Part shown: in pieces, positions 24,019-35,632 of the stretch
Layout: each line of letters begins with the position of its first letter
How positions within the stretch are numbered: position 1 is the first letter of the stretch
Assembly (NCBI RefSeq): GCF_020497125.1
Contig: NC_059073.1
Coordinates: 145,461,012-145,525,011, forward strand
DNA: 64,000 nucleotides
Direction: 5' to 3'
Source: Mauremys mutica
Taxonomy: Eukaryota; Chordata; Testudines; Geoemydidae
Position numbers and translations under genes: made by a program
Notes under the pieces: model-generated
What the model saw: only the letters and a program-made list of their open reading frames with translations
What the model was told of the DNA's origin: nothing
The model's database searches: none

Positions 24019-24998
24019 CTACTGGGGAGAAAAGAAAAGGCTCAGCCAGGGGCATTCAGAGGGGTGGGTCTGGGAGCAGGCCAAGAGCAGTCCGGGAGTG
24101 GGAAGATGGTAGACGCGGCTGAAGTTGTTAACACAAGGGTGGAGAGACGGGGACTAGGTCTTCACTGCAGAGTTAACTCCAGTTAGCTACACTCAGGTTA
24201 CTCCCCTAACTCAGGGAGCACGGGGTGGGAAAGCAGGGCGGCGGAGGAGAGGGTCTGAGGGCGGGCGGGCGGCGGCCACGGACGAAGAAAACAAAGAGGT
24301 TAAAAGTCTTGCTAAGCGCCTGCGAGTATCCGAAGGATGTAAACACCAAGGAGCGCTGCACGGCTGGGGGAGCCTCCAGGCCGGGACCGATCTGGGCAGG
24401 GATCTGAGGGACCCTTCCCGTCCCAGGCGAACTCCCAGGGGCGCCCCCGCCCCGAGAGGGGGATACGGGGGAAGGGAGAGGGGGCGGAGGGTGGCGCGCT
24501 GGGGGAGGCGGCGGTGAGGTGGAGGGAAGGGGCTCAAGCGGGCAGGGAGTGGGGGGCTGTGGGGCAGAAGGGAGCAGGAGGGGTGGGAAAGGGGCACCAG
24601 AAGGAAGCACCAGAGGGAGGCTTGGGGCTGGGGAAGGGGTCGGTACCTTCGGCGAGATAGTCCCGCGGCTTCTGGAAACTTTCGCGGGGCTGCGGCGGCG
24701 GCGGCCGCTCCGCCTGCGGGGGAGACACAAAGGGGAGAGGGGTGAGCGCTGCCCCGAGCCCCGGCCCGGCCCCTCACCTCCAGCCCCCGGCCCGGCCCCT
24801 CACCTCCGAGTCGGAGCCCGAGGCGCTGGCGCGGCGGTTCTCGGACTCGTGGACCAGCGAGGACTTGAGCTCGTCCAGGTCCCCGTGGGCCGAGCCGCGC
24901 CCCGCGCCCTTGTCCTGCTCGTCGCCCTCGTCCTGGAAGGGGATCAGCTCGTCCGGGGCGCCCAGGTCGTCGCCGCCCGCGGGCGGTAGCTGGGGCAT
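23891..24998 (-). CDS. TCF7L1: TCF7L1 (TCF3-type T-cell factor), N-terminal exons 1-3, partial
   Basis: Nuclear HMG-box factor of the Wnt pathway: in this family the N-terminus binds beta-catenin and the protein represses targets without it. Three exons read on the minus strand: 24998-24804, 24713-24647 and 24018-23891, giving about 130 residues. Residues 10-27 hold the acidic beta-catenin site ([18 protein letters not shown]) and residues 44-53 its second contact ([10 protein letters not shown]). [11 protein letters not shown] (exon 2) and [15 protein letters not shown] with SPGGART (exon 3) separate TCF7L1 from TCF7L2 and LEF1. Splice sites are canonical and the phases fit: 195 nt, then 67+128 nt. 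The start follows a CpG island and gives the family MPQL opening. The HMG box and later exons are not in the window and should lie beyond the left edge; mammalian TCF7L1 also has a very large intron 3. Oddities: the N-terminal glycine run of the human protein is missing, and His replaces Asn in the usual LVNESE. Confidence 0.93.
24019..24646 (-). other. TCF7L1: TCF7L1 intron 2, GC-rich
   Basis: A short intron between exons 2 and 3. On the coding strand it is C-rich and pyrimidine-rich (24210-24640), and it ends in a TTTTCTTTTCTCCCC tract before the acceptor. Long minus-strand open frames here are by-products of stop-poor GC-rich sequence. No other element was recognised. Confidence 0.8.
24647..24713 (-). 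CDS. TCF7L1: TCF7L1 exon 2
   Basis: The exon is 67 nt. The acceptor reads CCCGCAG before GCGGAG and the donor is GTACCG. It encodes [22 protein letters not shown] plus the first base of a valine codon. FQKPRDY is the TCF7L1-type sequence; TCF7L2 differs at this point. Intron 1 is only about 90 bp (24714-24803). Confidence 0.92.
24804..24998 (-). CDS. TCF7L1: TCF7L1 exon 1 (coding part), beta-catenin-binding domain
   Basis: It encodes residues 1-65, from [11 protein letters not shown] to SGSDSE. The exon ends at GAG and is followed on the minus strand by a GTGAGG donor (24803-24798). The intron is phase 0. The acidic segment (residues 16-27) and the LKSSLV segment match the family beta-catenin contacts. 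The reading frame is open upstream of the ATG, but that part does not resemble the family, so I start at MPQL. Confidence 0.94.
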
Positions 24999-25200
24999 GG
25001 TGCGCCCGGCCCGCCCAACTTCGACGCGCGGCGCCGGCCGAGTGCGGAGCGGGCTGCGGGCGGGCAGCGGGCGCGGCGCTGCTGCCTCCCTCCCCGCTCC
25101 CTCCGCCGGCGGGGCCGGCCCCTCGCTCGCTCGCTCGCTCCCCGCCGCCCGGGGAGGGTCGGGAGTGCGGGCGGGAGGGTGGAGCTCCCGCTGCAAGCTG
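24999..25200 (-). promoter_or_regulatory. TCF7L1: TCF7L1 CpG-island promoter / 5' UTR region
   Basis: Dense CpG sequence with GGGCGGG-type (Sp1-like) motifs lies directly upstream of the TCF7L1 start codon. No TATA box is visible. The transcription start cannot be placed from sequence alone; the 5' UTR probably begins in this interval. CpG density continues through exons 1 and 2 to about 24250. Confidence 0.65.
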
Positions 25201-25219
25201 ACACCGGCCGGAGCGGGGC

Positions 25220-25780
25220 GGGCCGGGCCGGGCCCCCCAGCTCCCCTCACAGCCCCGCCCCCCCGGGCCGGGACCCCCCAGCTCCCCTCACAGCCCCCGG
25301 GCCAGGACCCCCCAGCTCCCCTCACAGCCCCGCCCCCCCTGGCCCGGGACGCCAGCGTCTCACAACCCCCGGGCCGGGACCCCCCCAGCTCCCCTCACAG
25401 AGCCCCGCCCCCCCCCGGGCCGGGACCCCCCCCAGCTCCCCTCACAGCCCCACCCCCCCGGGCCGGGACCCCAGCGCCTCACAGCCCCCGGGCCAGGACC
25501 CCCCAGCTCCCCTCACAGCCCCCCCCAGTCCCGCCCCCAGGCAGGACCCCAGCTCTTCACACAGCCCCACCCACCAGGGCTGGGACCCCCAGGTCCTCAC
25601 ATAGCCCCCCACAACCCTGGACCCTACGGCTGGGACTGGACCCTCGACTCCGCTTACAGCCCCCCACAGCCCAACCACACCTGGCTGGGACCCCCAGCTC
25701 CTAGCACAGCCCCGCACCCCTAGGGCTGGGACTCCAAGCTCCTCACAAAGCCCCCCACATCTCTGCTCCCTGCACTGCTC
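25220..25780 (+). repeat. C-rich minisatellite upstream of TCF7L1
   Basis: At least eight degenerate units of about 30-45 bp. Each is built from GGGCCGGGACCCCCCAGC followed by TCCCCTCACAGCCCC and a CCGCCCCCC filler. The units decay toward 25780. Open frames on either strand here (up to 320 codons) are translations of the repeat. Confidence 0.85.
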
Positions 25781-26440
25781 CCTCCAGTGGCCCCTGATAC
25801 TAACACACACAGCCCTGCAAATTGTACCCCCCCACTGCCCTGTCCCCCCACACTGCTACCCACAACTCCTGCAAGTGCCCCTGTACTGCTACTGATCCCC
25901 CAGCATTGCTTCCCCCAAGTCCTACAAGTGCCTCCCCAACATTGCTACCACCACCCCCCATTCCTATAAGTGCCCTCCACCCAGCAGATTATCTTCTGCA
26001 AATGCCCCTTCTTGCCTGCACCAATTTAACCCTCCCTGCACACCTCCTCCCTCCCCCTGTCCTGCAGAGCTCCTGCAGCCAAGCATACTCATCCCAATCC
26101 CTGCACTCCTAGCTGCCTACAAATGTCTCCTCTCCCATGCCAGCTCCTCTTATTACTCCCCAAGACACCCCCTACCAGTGTTCTCTCCCTGCCCAGCTAT
26201 CCCCCTCACATAGCCCCTGCGAGTGTCACCTTCTGGCTAGCACTTCTACCACTTTCCCCCCCACGCCACACACACACACAAAGCTCCTGCAAGTGTCCTT
26301 CCCCACACCTCACTACTACCCGCTGCTTGTGCCCCCTTTCCAGCACTTCTCTAGGTCTGTTCCTCCCCTGCACAACTCACACCTCTCAGATGTACTGGAT
26401 TTTGCAGCATGTTCAACATTTAGGCTGAATCAGGCTGTCT
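25781..26440 (+). repeat. C-rich low-complexity tract
   Basis: Pyrimidine-rich DNA with irregular CTCCTGCAAGTGCC- and CACATTGCTACC-like repeats, weaker than the array next to it. No gene. Confidence 0.55.
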
Positions 26441-26550
26441 CTGCCACAAAGGCAGGCCACCGCTCAACCTGTAACCTACCACAATGTACGCTGTGCTAGA
26501 ACCCACGTATCCATGAATCCCAAACTATTGGGCGAAACAGTCGATGTGCT

Positions 26551-27500
26551 ATAGCTTTTGACACAGTCCCACAAACCATTCTCATAAGCAAACTAGGGAA
26601 ATACAGTCTAGAATAAATTACTATACGATGGGTGCACAACTGATTGAAAGACCATACTCAAAGAGCAGTTATCAATGGTTCGCTGTCAAACTGGGAAGGC
26701 ATGGGGTTCCACAGGGATCAGTCCTGGGCCTAGTACTATTTAATATTTTAATTAATTACTTGGATAATGGTGTGGAGCGTATGCTTATAAAATATGCAGA
26801 TGACACCACCCTGGGAGGGGTTGCAAGCACTTTGGAGGACAGGGATAGAACTGAAAAGAACCTTGATAAGTTGGAGAATTGGTCTGAATTCAACAAGATG
26901 AAATTAAATAAAGACAAGTGCACTTAGGAAGGGAAAATCAAATGCAGAACTATAAAATGGGGAATAACTGGCTAGGTGGTAGTATGGCTGGAAAGGATCG
27001 GGGGGGTTACAGTGGATCACAAATGGAATATGAGTCAGCAATCTGATGCAGCTGCAAAAGAGGCACATTATTCTGGGGTGTATTAACTGGAATGTAGCAT
27101 GTAAGACATGGGAGGTAACTGTCCCACTCTTCTTGGCACGGGTGAGGGCTCAGCTGGAGTACGGTGTCCAATTCTGGGCACCACGCTTTGGGAAAATGTG
27201 GACAAATTGGAGAGAGTCCAGAGGAGGGCAACAAACATGATCTCATGTTTAGAAAATCTGACCTATGAGGAAAGGTTAAAAACACTGGGCATGTTTAGTT
27301 TTGAGGGACTCAGACTGATAACAGTCTTCAAATATGTTAAGGGCTATTATAAAGAGGACGGTGGCCAATGGTTCTATATGGCCACTGAAGGTAGGACAAA
27401 AGTCAGCAGCAAGAAAGGTTTAGGTTAGATAGTAGGAAAAAAATGTCTAAGAGTAGTTAAGCTCTGGAATAGGAAAGATGTTGCAGAAGGTAACTTCAGG
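26551..27500 (+). mobile_element. CR1 LINE fragment, sense, frame-broken
   Basis: RT motifs read across several frames: AFDTVPQTIL-like (26555), [14 protein letters not shown] (26703) and KYADDTTLGG (26788), so the catalytic YADD is kept. EYGVQFWAPRFGK (27157) and LTYEERLK (27258) follow. It has multiple frameshifts and is older than the copy at 3760-5043. Confidence 0.87.
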
Positions 27501-27579
27501 CAGAGGTAGGACAAGAACCCAGGTCTGTAATAGGATAACTCCAAGATTTAGCCACGCAGTATTTAAATGTGCTTTGGTT

Positions 27580-29300
27580 ACATAGCCATAGGAATTGCCA
27601 GACTGGATCAGACTCATGATCCATCTAGTCTAGTATCTTGGCTCTGACAGGGACCAGGACCATATTCTGCAGAGGAAAGTGCAAGGCACAGTTGAAAGAT
27701 GTGGTGTAATCTGACCTCCAGGAAAGCCTGGTTCCTGATCTCCCAAAGCAATAGAGATGAGTTTGAACCTTGAAACATGAGGTTGGATATCTCTTCCAAA
27801 ACTCTTAGTTTGCATTAACTGTTATAACTCTTGATGTTGTTATCCATATAAACGTCCAATCCACCTTTGAATCTTATTAAATTCTTGGCACCCATGATAT
27901 CCTGTGTCAGTGAGTTCCACAGTCTAGTGATGGTTTGAGTGAAAAGTATTTGCTCAGTTTTTAATGTGTTGCCTTTCAGTGTCTATTGTTTCCCTCCAAT
28001 GTGCATTACTTTTCATCTATCAACATAGAACTTCATCTGCCATCACGTTACCCATTCACCTAATTTGGTTTGGTCTCTCTGAATTTCCTGATTCTGACTA
28101 ACCTAAATAACTTTGTGTCAGCTGCAGATTTTGCTACCTCACTTGCTAAATAATAAGTATATTAAACAAAACTGGACCTAATACAGTACCTTGTGGTCCC
28201 TGCTATTAACCTTTTGCCAGGATGAAAATTGGCCATTTGTTCCTACTCTTCGTTTCCTCTCTCCTAGCCAGTTTTTGATCCATGACAAAAGTTTTCTTTT
28301 CATCCCATGATGACATAGCCTCTTCTGAAGTACTTTGTCAAAGGTCTTTTGAAAGTCTAAATACATTACGTCAGTGGTTTTCCTTTACCTGACTTCTAAC
28401 AGATTATTTATATCCCCATAGCGCCTAGATGCCCAGTCATGGACCATGGTGCCAGATGCTGGACCAGCACTGAACAAAAAAGCAGTCCCTGCTCCGAAGA
28501 GCTGACAATCTAAAAAAATTTCCCTTTACAGAAACCACATTGGTTAGACTCTATCATATCATAATCTTCCAGGTGTTTTATTCCTCTAATTTTAATTATA
28601 ATTTCAGCAAGATTATCAGATACAGATATATGGTTTACTAGTCTGTCATTCCCCAGCTCCCCCCAGAGCCTTTTTTAAATACAGGGACAGTAGAACCTCA
28701 GAGTTACAAATACCAGAGTTACGAACTAACCAGTCAACCACACACCTCATTTGGAACCGGAAGTACGCAATCAGGCAGCAGCAGAGACGAAATAAAAAAA
28801 AAAAGCATATACAGTACAATACTGTGTTAAACACAAATTACTAAAAAAAAAAGGGAAAGCAGCATTTTTTTTCTGCATAGTAAAGTTTCAAAGCTGTATT
28901 AAGTCAACGTTCAATTGTAAACTTTTGAAAGGACCACCAGAACGTTTTCTTCAGAGTAATGAACATTTCAGAGCTATGAACAACCTCCATAACTCTGAGG
29001 TTCTACTGTACAACATTTACCATCCTCCAGTCCTCTGGTACAGTAGCTGTTTTTATGTGCTATCACATATCTTTGCTAGCAGCTCAGCCACTTCATACTT
29101 GAACTCCTTCAGACCGTACAGCTGGATCATCTGGGCCTGGTGATTTGTTACTTCAAAATAACAATTTGTTCCAGCACCACCTCTTCTTCTGACACTTCAA
29201 TACAGCACCTCATCGAACCACTTCACTACTGTGCCAGAATCAGGGCTAGACTCTTGGAATCCTGATCTCCAAGATTATACTGCTGTCTAGCAAACAGTTC
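27580..29300 (-). mobile_element. CR1 LINE, antisense, with two insertions
   Basis: The minus strand carries the RT box YLDFQKTFDKVLQ (28366-28320) and LLSWIKNWLGERK downstream of it. The 3' UTR part begins with CCAGACTGGATCAGACTCAT (27598). It is interrupted by an L2/MIR-type tail (28416-28515) and a Tigger-type MITE (28688-29008). Only one short open piece remains. Confidence 0.78.
28688..29008 (-). mobile_element. Tigger-type MITE, complete
   Basis: 321 bp with inverted ends CAGTAGAACCTCAGAGTTAC and the complement of AACTCTGAGGTTCTACTG. TA follows on the right; the left flank is not TA. It is in the opposite orientation to the copies at 1-271 and 6822-8681, with the same interior words (CACACACCTCATTTGGAACC). 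Confidence 0.85.
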
Positions 29301-29755
29301 GATAATCCACTGGTAAAGTGTGTGTCAAGTCCACCTCTAGTGGCTGGTCCCCATAAATGACAATTACTCATGTATGAAGCAGTAGTGCATTGTGCTGGGG
29401 ACTGGAAGCACAGAGCTCAAGGCCTGAAATAACCCATGGAGGGGAGCTGTCATAGTTGGCTAGACTATAAGTTGTTTTCCCAGTTTTCTTTTTTTAAAAG
29501 AAACAGGTTTATAATTGTCACAGGGAGAAGATATCCTTTAAAAACGGGGTTTATAATTAAAATAAAATTACAATCAGTTAATTAGGGCATGAGGACAACC
29601 AAACCCACGTGTTCCACCTATATTAGTTCCTTTTCATACATTACAATTGCTGGTGTCACATACTGGCAGGGTGGAAGGTTGAGAGGTATGCTCGGCCTCC
29701 CCCTACCACGGAAGTTAATGATGATCTCTGCATGGGTATTCCATAGTCCCATTGA

Positions 29756-29912
29756 CCTATGCAAATTACCACCTCACTCTGTGCTTCAGCTCCCCAATCT
29801 GTAAATGAGGGATAATAACACCTCCCTACCTCACATGGGTATTGAGAGGATAAATACATTAAAAATTGCAAAGCATTTTGAGATCCACCGATGAAATGCA
29901 TTATATGAGAGC
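29756..29912 (+). repeat. MIR SINE
   Basis: Sense MIR 3' half: TGTGCTTCAGCTCCCCAATC, TGTAAATGAGGGATAATAAC, CTCCCTACCTCACATGGG, GAGAGGATAAATACATT and GCAAAGCATTTTGAGATCC. Confidence 0.8.
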
Positions 29913-29924
29913 TATATGCAGTGT

Positions 29925-30010
29925 TGTAGCCATGTCAGTCCTAGCACATTAGGAGACAAGAGGGTGGGGTGGGGGGGGTGAGGTAATATCTTCACCAACA
30001 GAAGTTGGTC
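29925..30010 (+). repeat. Fragment of abundant sauropsid interspersed repeat
   Basis: It has GTTGTAGCCATGTCAGTCCT, GAGGTAATATCTTCACC and AACAGAAGTTGGTC, in the order seen in a widespread turtle/crocodile repeat. I cannot name its class with confidence. Confidence 0.45.
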
Positions 30011-30019
30011 TGTAGTGCA

Positions 30020-30715
30020 GTGGTCACCCCGCTCCTGCCCTGAAGGGCATAAAACATCCCTGGGAGAGGGCTGCAGTTGAGAAAAGCCAGACTGCCTGGG
30101 GGAAGCAGCCACAGGTGGGGCCACACCCCAATCAGACCACAGCTGGCCCTATAAGAGGGCTGAGGGCCAGAGCCTGAGATGGCCACTCTCTCTAGCTCCC
30201 TAGAAAGAGAAGGACCTGGCTGCCTGGGAAGCTGAGGTGGGTACCTAGGGTGGAGCAGTGCTGGGGAAGGGCAGAGGGAGCTGGGGAACTCCAGCCTAGA
30301 AAAGCTGCAGGCTGAGTTAAGGGCCCACAAAGGGTACTGGGGCTGCAGAGGGGCAGCCCAGAGACAGGCAGAGGCAGCTGGTCCAACCGCCCTTGCTGAT
30401 GAGTGGTTTATAGCTGCTGTCTGCCCTAGGGAGCAGGGGCTAGATGGTGACTGGCAGTAGCCCCTGAGGCAAGGTAGGGAAAGAGGGTTGGGGGTTCCCT
30501 TAGGTGTGGAGACCCAGAATATAGGTTACTGTGGGAGGGTAGAATCTGGACAGAGAGGGGCACCGGGGTCTGGGAGGGACATGGGACCAGCGGCAGGTGA
30601 GACACTGGCCTGCAGAGGGTGCTCCAGGCTGGAAGAGCTAATTCCCAGGATGACCACCCGGAGGTTCTGTGCTGGTGAGTTGTCGTCCTGCCACATGGTC
30701 TAATAAAATAAATTA
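30020..30715 (+). repeat. LTR-like interspersed repeat (unclassified)
   Basis: A GC-rich unit with a TATA-like CCCTATAAGAGGGCTGAGG (30147-30165). It contains the words AGAAGGACCTGGCTGCCTGG, GGCAGCCCAGAGACAGGCAG and GCTAGATGGTGACTGGCAGT that I associate with a common turtle repeat. It ends near CTAATAAAATAAATTACCG (AATAAA at 30706). TATA and polyadenylation signals suggest a solo LTR; no target duplication or internal retroelement was found. Confidence 0.4.
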
Positions 30716-33194
30716 CCGCACCCACTATGTCGCTCTATATAAGAGCTAGGCATTATTATTATTATTTATTTATAATTCTTAGACACTGCTGAGTTCCCTA
30801 CACAAATGTCAGAACTAGTATTGGTCAATTTAAGGTAAATATATTTAATGGAAATTTTACAAAATGGTTTGTTCTACATTGTTCATTTCTTGACAAAAAA
30901 ATTGAAATTAAATTTTTCAATAACATTAATTTTTATTTTGGTGGGAAATGTCCCACTTTCTCTATTTTTTTTCCTCCTTTTTTTACCCAGGTGAATAAAA
31001 GCAGTGTTGGGTTTTTAAAGTGAAAGGAAAGTGGATTTTCTCCCACAATCATGAAACAAAGAGTTTCAGATTTTTTTTTGCTTTGCTTCAAAATCTGAAA
31101 AAATTAACTTTTTTTTCCACAAAATGTTACTGAACCCTCAATGGAAAAAAATAATTGAAATAACTTCAACCAGTTCTCGTCATAATCAAAATAGACCAGT
31201 GGCCTAATTCTTCCTACTTCCCCAAATCAATGGGGACTTTGGCTTTTTTTCCCTCCTTCTCTCTTGTCTTCTCCTCTTTCTACTTTACTATTATCATTTT
31301 GTTATTTTAACTGGGGTAGTGCCTGTGAGCCAAGGTTGCCAGAACCTTTGTAGAAGTAGGGGGGAGGAGGCCAAGGCCAAAATGCCCCCTCCATCTCTGC
31401 ACCTGGCTGCTCCAACGGTGAGCCGGTTGCCCTCTCTTCTGATGCCACAGTAGCCCCTAGTGGGTGAAAGGTGTAATTGCAGCGCCTCCCTGACAATGTA
31501 TTATTCTGAAGGGGGCAGAGAGGAGTTTGCGGGGGACATTAATTCTGCACTAATGTTTTGTTTGTTAAAAAGGTGGGGCGTAGCTGAGCCCCACTTGTGG
31601 GTCAGGAGCCCATTGTGGTAGGCACTGTACAAACAGAACAAATAGATGGTCCTTGCCCCGAAGACCTGACAATGTAAATAGAAGAGAGAAAACACAAGAG
31701 GGACAGAGACAGATGCGTGAGTACAAGGAAACAATGAGACTATTGGTCACCATGCTAGACAGTGGTCTCAGTATTTGCCAGATTTCTACTCCTTGATTGC
31801 TGGTTCGATTGTGGTTGTGGAAGCTGAAGAAATAATTTAACACTTTGTTCTGAACACAGTGAGCTTGGTGGTCATCCCTCCCTCCTATGGGAGGGATTTC
31901 CAGCCTGTTGTGCAGTCATGCACCATTCTCCTTCAGAACGTACAGTTTCATAGTTTTGAGGAACTTGGCTCTCAAGAGGCGCAGCCATGGAAAAATGGAG
32001 GCTCTGTGAGGTATCTTGGGCTAATTCCACTAAGGATCTTGAAGAGTAATAAGAGATCTTGATCTATTATTCTATATTGAGCTGTCAGAGACAGCCAGTG
32101 CCAGGAGGATGCATTCTTTGTGGCTACAAATGACACTTGTATAACAGGGCTGGTTCAAGGTTGAAATAATTTTCCATTGGAAAATGCTGATTGGATGGAA
32201 TCTAAACATTCTGCAGGGACATGTCAATTCCGCTCAAAATTTTGATGGAAAACAGGTAGGCAGACTGCCCAGCGCCACTAGCTGCCTGCCTCACAAGCTG
32301 TCTGGCTGCTCACCTGGTGCATGGGCGGGTGGGCTGCCCAACTCCACGAGCAGCTGGGCAGGTGGGCTGCCTTGTTCCCTGGCTGCCCAACCAGCTTGCC
32401 AGCTGCCAGTTAGGCTTCCTACCGGACTGGTTGGAAGCTAACTCAGAATCCCAGCTCTAATTCTGCAAAAAAATTAGAAATGTCTCATTTTTGTGCCTAT
32501 TCTGGATAAAACAAAATTTACAATTTCAGATTTTTCTGTGGAACATGAATTCTGGGTCCTGACCAGCTCTGCTGTAGGAAGTCTGGGATCATGCCTAGGT
32601 GTAACCACTGAAAGAGTAATGTAGGCAGGAGGTCACAAAGGCTACATCTCTGAGGCTGGATTTCTGTGTGAAAAGATGGGGCACAGTTTGCTGTCCAGTT
32701 CCAAATGGAAAATGAAGTTTTAGCAGCTATGGCTATTGGCGCATCCAGCATCACTTAGATCCAGAACAATTCTTTGCACCAATCTGACCATCTGTGGGCA
32801 GGCACCCTGAGTAGAGGGTGAGGTGGTGGTGGTTTCTAAGTCCTCAAAACGTTAGTGGCAACTTCACCTCCAACTTTGCCCTGGTTCTGCATCAGTCCCT
32901 GTCTTTCAGCCTGGAGCTCAGCTAGACAGCTGGGAGATGGTGCTGTTTACTGTGGAGATGCCGGAGATGTAGAGTTGGATGTCATCTGCATTTGGGACCA
33001 AGACTTCACCCAAGTGCTTCATGTAGGTGGTTAGGACAGGCGGGAAAGAATTAAGCATGGTGGGGCTTTGGAGGTGAGCAGTAGAGGCAGAGAAGTAGTT
33101 ACTTATCATCATTTCCTGAGAACACCCTTTGTCTCTGAAGCAGAAAAATAGGATGGCACAAGGAGACCCATGCTATACATATGGGCATCCTACC

Positions 33195-33320
33195 CTGACA
33201 TACCTCACTGCCTTCTCCATTCACATAAACAGAATAGCCATGCATATCACATCAGCAAAGTTACTTTGGTCATCCCGACTTGTCCTGTGAAATAATTGTT
33301 TGTTTCACAAGAGCTATTTC
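33195..33320 (-). repeat. Small CR1 fragment, antisense
   Basis: CATATCACATCAGCAAAGTT and CTTGTCCTGTGAAATAATTG resemble the antisense CR1 region at 20765-20815. Short and diverged. Confidence 0.4.
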
Positions 33321-35632
33321 CCAAGAGACTACCTAGATTGGAATTAGTTTGGTGAATATCAGAAAAAAAAAATTGTGGCCTTTGATGCCTTGATTTTTTT
33401 TCAGGAAAGTTTCATGATTTTTTGGGGGGTCTGACCATGATTTTTGAACTTTTGGGACTGACAGTTTTGTCAGTGACAGGGGGAAACTGGCTAGGTGTCC
33501 ATCCCACTCTACCATCGGAAAGTCAAAGGGACTTAGAATCCAAGTCCTAGGTGCTTTTGAAATTTTGACCCATTGTGCCTATGGGCTATCTGCACCTGAC
33601 TAAGGGAGAACCAGCAGAGATGCCATGATCATATTATGAGTTCCTGCAATCAGTAAAGTGGGTGGGGCTCACCTTGTGGGCAGAGTTCAGAAGAATACCA
33701 CACTCACACTCACACACAGAAAGTCTAGTGGGAATTTTCTCATTCTTTATAAATATAAGATGCTCTGAAAGTTTAAATTGGCGTGGCACAGGAAACTCAG
33801 CGCAGGCCCATAAAGTTTACTGTGGTGCAAAAGCTTCTAGCAGTTTGGGTAGAAAATATTATGCACTGGCCAGATAAAGTTTGAGTTTTCACCAGCCTGG
33901 TAGGAGTTGGTGTAGGAAGCATCATGCAGTGTACAGGGAACTTTTCCCTTAGCAACTTTGCTGACAGGGCCTTCTAATTTGGACATTCCTCTCTGTCTCA
34001 GCCAAATCTGTGGGCGGGAAAGTAAAGAAAACTTGCTAACAGCAGAAAGAAGGTGACAAGGAGAACTAAGGCATTTTTTACCTGCAAAAGTCATGTTGGA
34101 ATAGTTTGTCAATTTAAGTACAGCCATAAAACTGCACTGGCTGTGTGTTCACACTGACACATTTAAAACACTTGTATATGTAACCTTGTGTCAAATGGAG
34201 CCCGTTGCGCTGTTTCTAGGTATCCTCTCCCTAGCACCTGCTGCTGTCTCTGTACCCAGCACAACTCCAAATCAGAACTTGCCTACCCGACCCTCCCTGT
34301 GATCTGCAAAGCACTGTCAATGCAGGGAGCGATCGCTACTGGGGGCACAGACCACGCTGGACCAGAGATCTCTGACATGTAACATAAAGCTGGGGCTCCC
34401 GACCAAGCCAAAATGGGAGACTGAGGCATGGAGACTCACACCAACCAACCACAGGGGCCAGAGGAGAAAGAAACTCCAGGAGAAGTCAGCCCTTGACCAG
34501 GACTCCCATTTTCTTCAGTTTGGGCCCTGAACAATTTCTCCATCCCTGGCTAGTATTTTTCTTCAGCTGCCTCATTCCTTGCTTCCCTGTACATTCCATT
34601 CTGCCTGGCAGCAGGTGACTCCAGTCCTCCTGGAGACTCTGACTCCTGGGGTTGGCACTTGTTCCTGCCCCCTTCTACGTAGCAGCAGCCCCTAGGAGGA
34701 GGGGACCTCCTTATTTTCAGCTGCTTTTCCAGGCCTCCAGGCTCCTCTTTGCAGTGAAGAGCTCAGACACCTATAGAAGCAGTTGGAAATGAAACACCAC
34801 ACCCCTGGGTGAGTCGTCAATAGTGAACATTGAACCTGGGACCCCTGAATCTTAAAGAATGCTCCACTCCTGCCTGACCTGAAAGACACTGCTCTGGTAC
34901 CCAAGGCTAAGGCAGGCTGCTCAACCTCTACCCATGTCAGTCACTTCTAGAGGGAGACACAGCGCCACAGGGAGTCAAGTGTCCGTTTCAGAAATTCAAG
35001 ACAGCTCAGGGCAAGAGTTCCATGGCCCACCTATGGCACATGGGGCGATCATTTGGGAGCCATTGCTGCAATGGGATTTGATTGGGGTGCAGAGAAAGGT
35101 GAGGTGTTTCACAGCCATGTCAAAGAGGACCTGCCATATCTCTTTGTCCATTTTACCAATCAGCTTCAACAGCCAATACAATCTTGGTTAACAAACAGCA
35201 CAGACAAAATTCAAAAGTAAACAATAATTCCCCCAAATGTCCTCTGATCACTTGGGCTCCTACATTAGAAAATCAGACAGTGACCCCCTATTCCTTAAAA
35301 CAGTGGCAAAATAAAGCAACACCTTGAGTACAGAGGTGCAAGATGCATTCATGTTAATGCACAGTGAAATACCACAACACAGCATTATAGTGAAAATCAG
35401 GGGGGACAGACTCCACCATCTGATTGCCTAGACCCTCACCCCTCTGCCCTTTATTCACAATATTGTGATCCAAAAAAAGCTTGAGCTTCCATATCAAAGC
35501 AAACATTTTCTCGCCTGCAGTAGATATAGGTTTTGAAATGGAAAGTTCTGACCTAATGAAGCTGGCTGATCGAAAGCTCAAACTCTTTTTGTGTGCACCT
35601 ATGTAGCTCAAGATATATCAGGGAAAATATAT

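Noticed and set aside
24742..25704. A plus-strand open frame of 320 codons antisense to TCF7L1 exon 1
   Set aside because: It spans the CpG island and C-rich minisatellite; the peptide is repeat-derived proline-rich sequence and the true coding signal is on the other strand.
28178..28366. A possible small gene encoding YLDFQKTFDKV on the minus strand
   Set aside because: This is a CR1 reverse-transcriptase box inside an antisense CR1 remnant.
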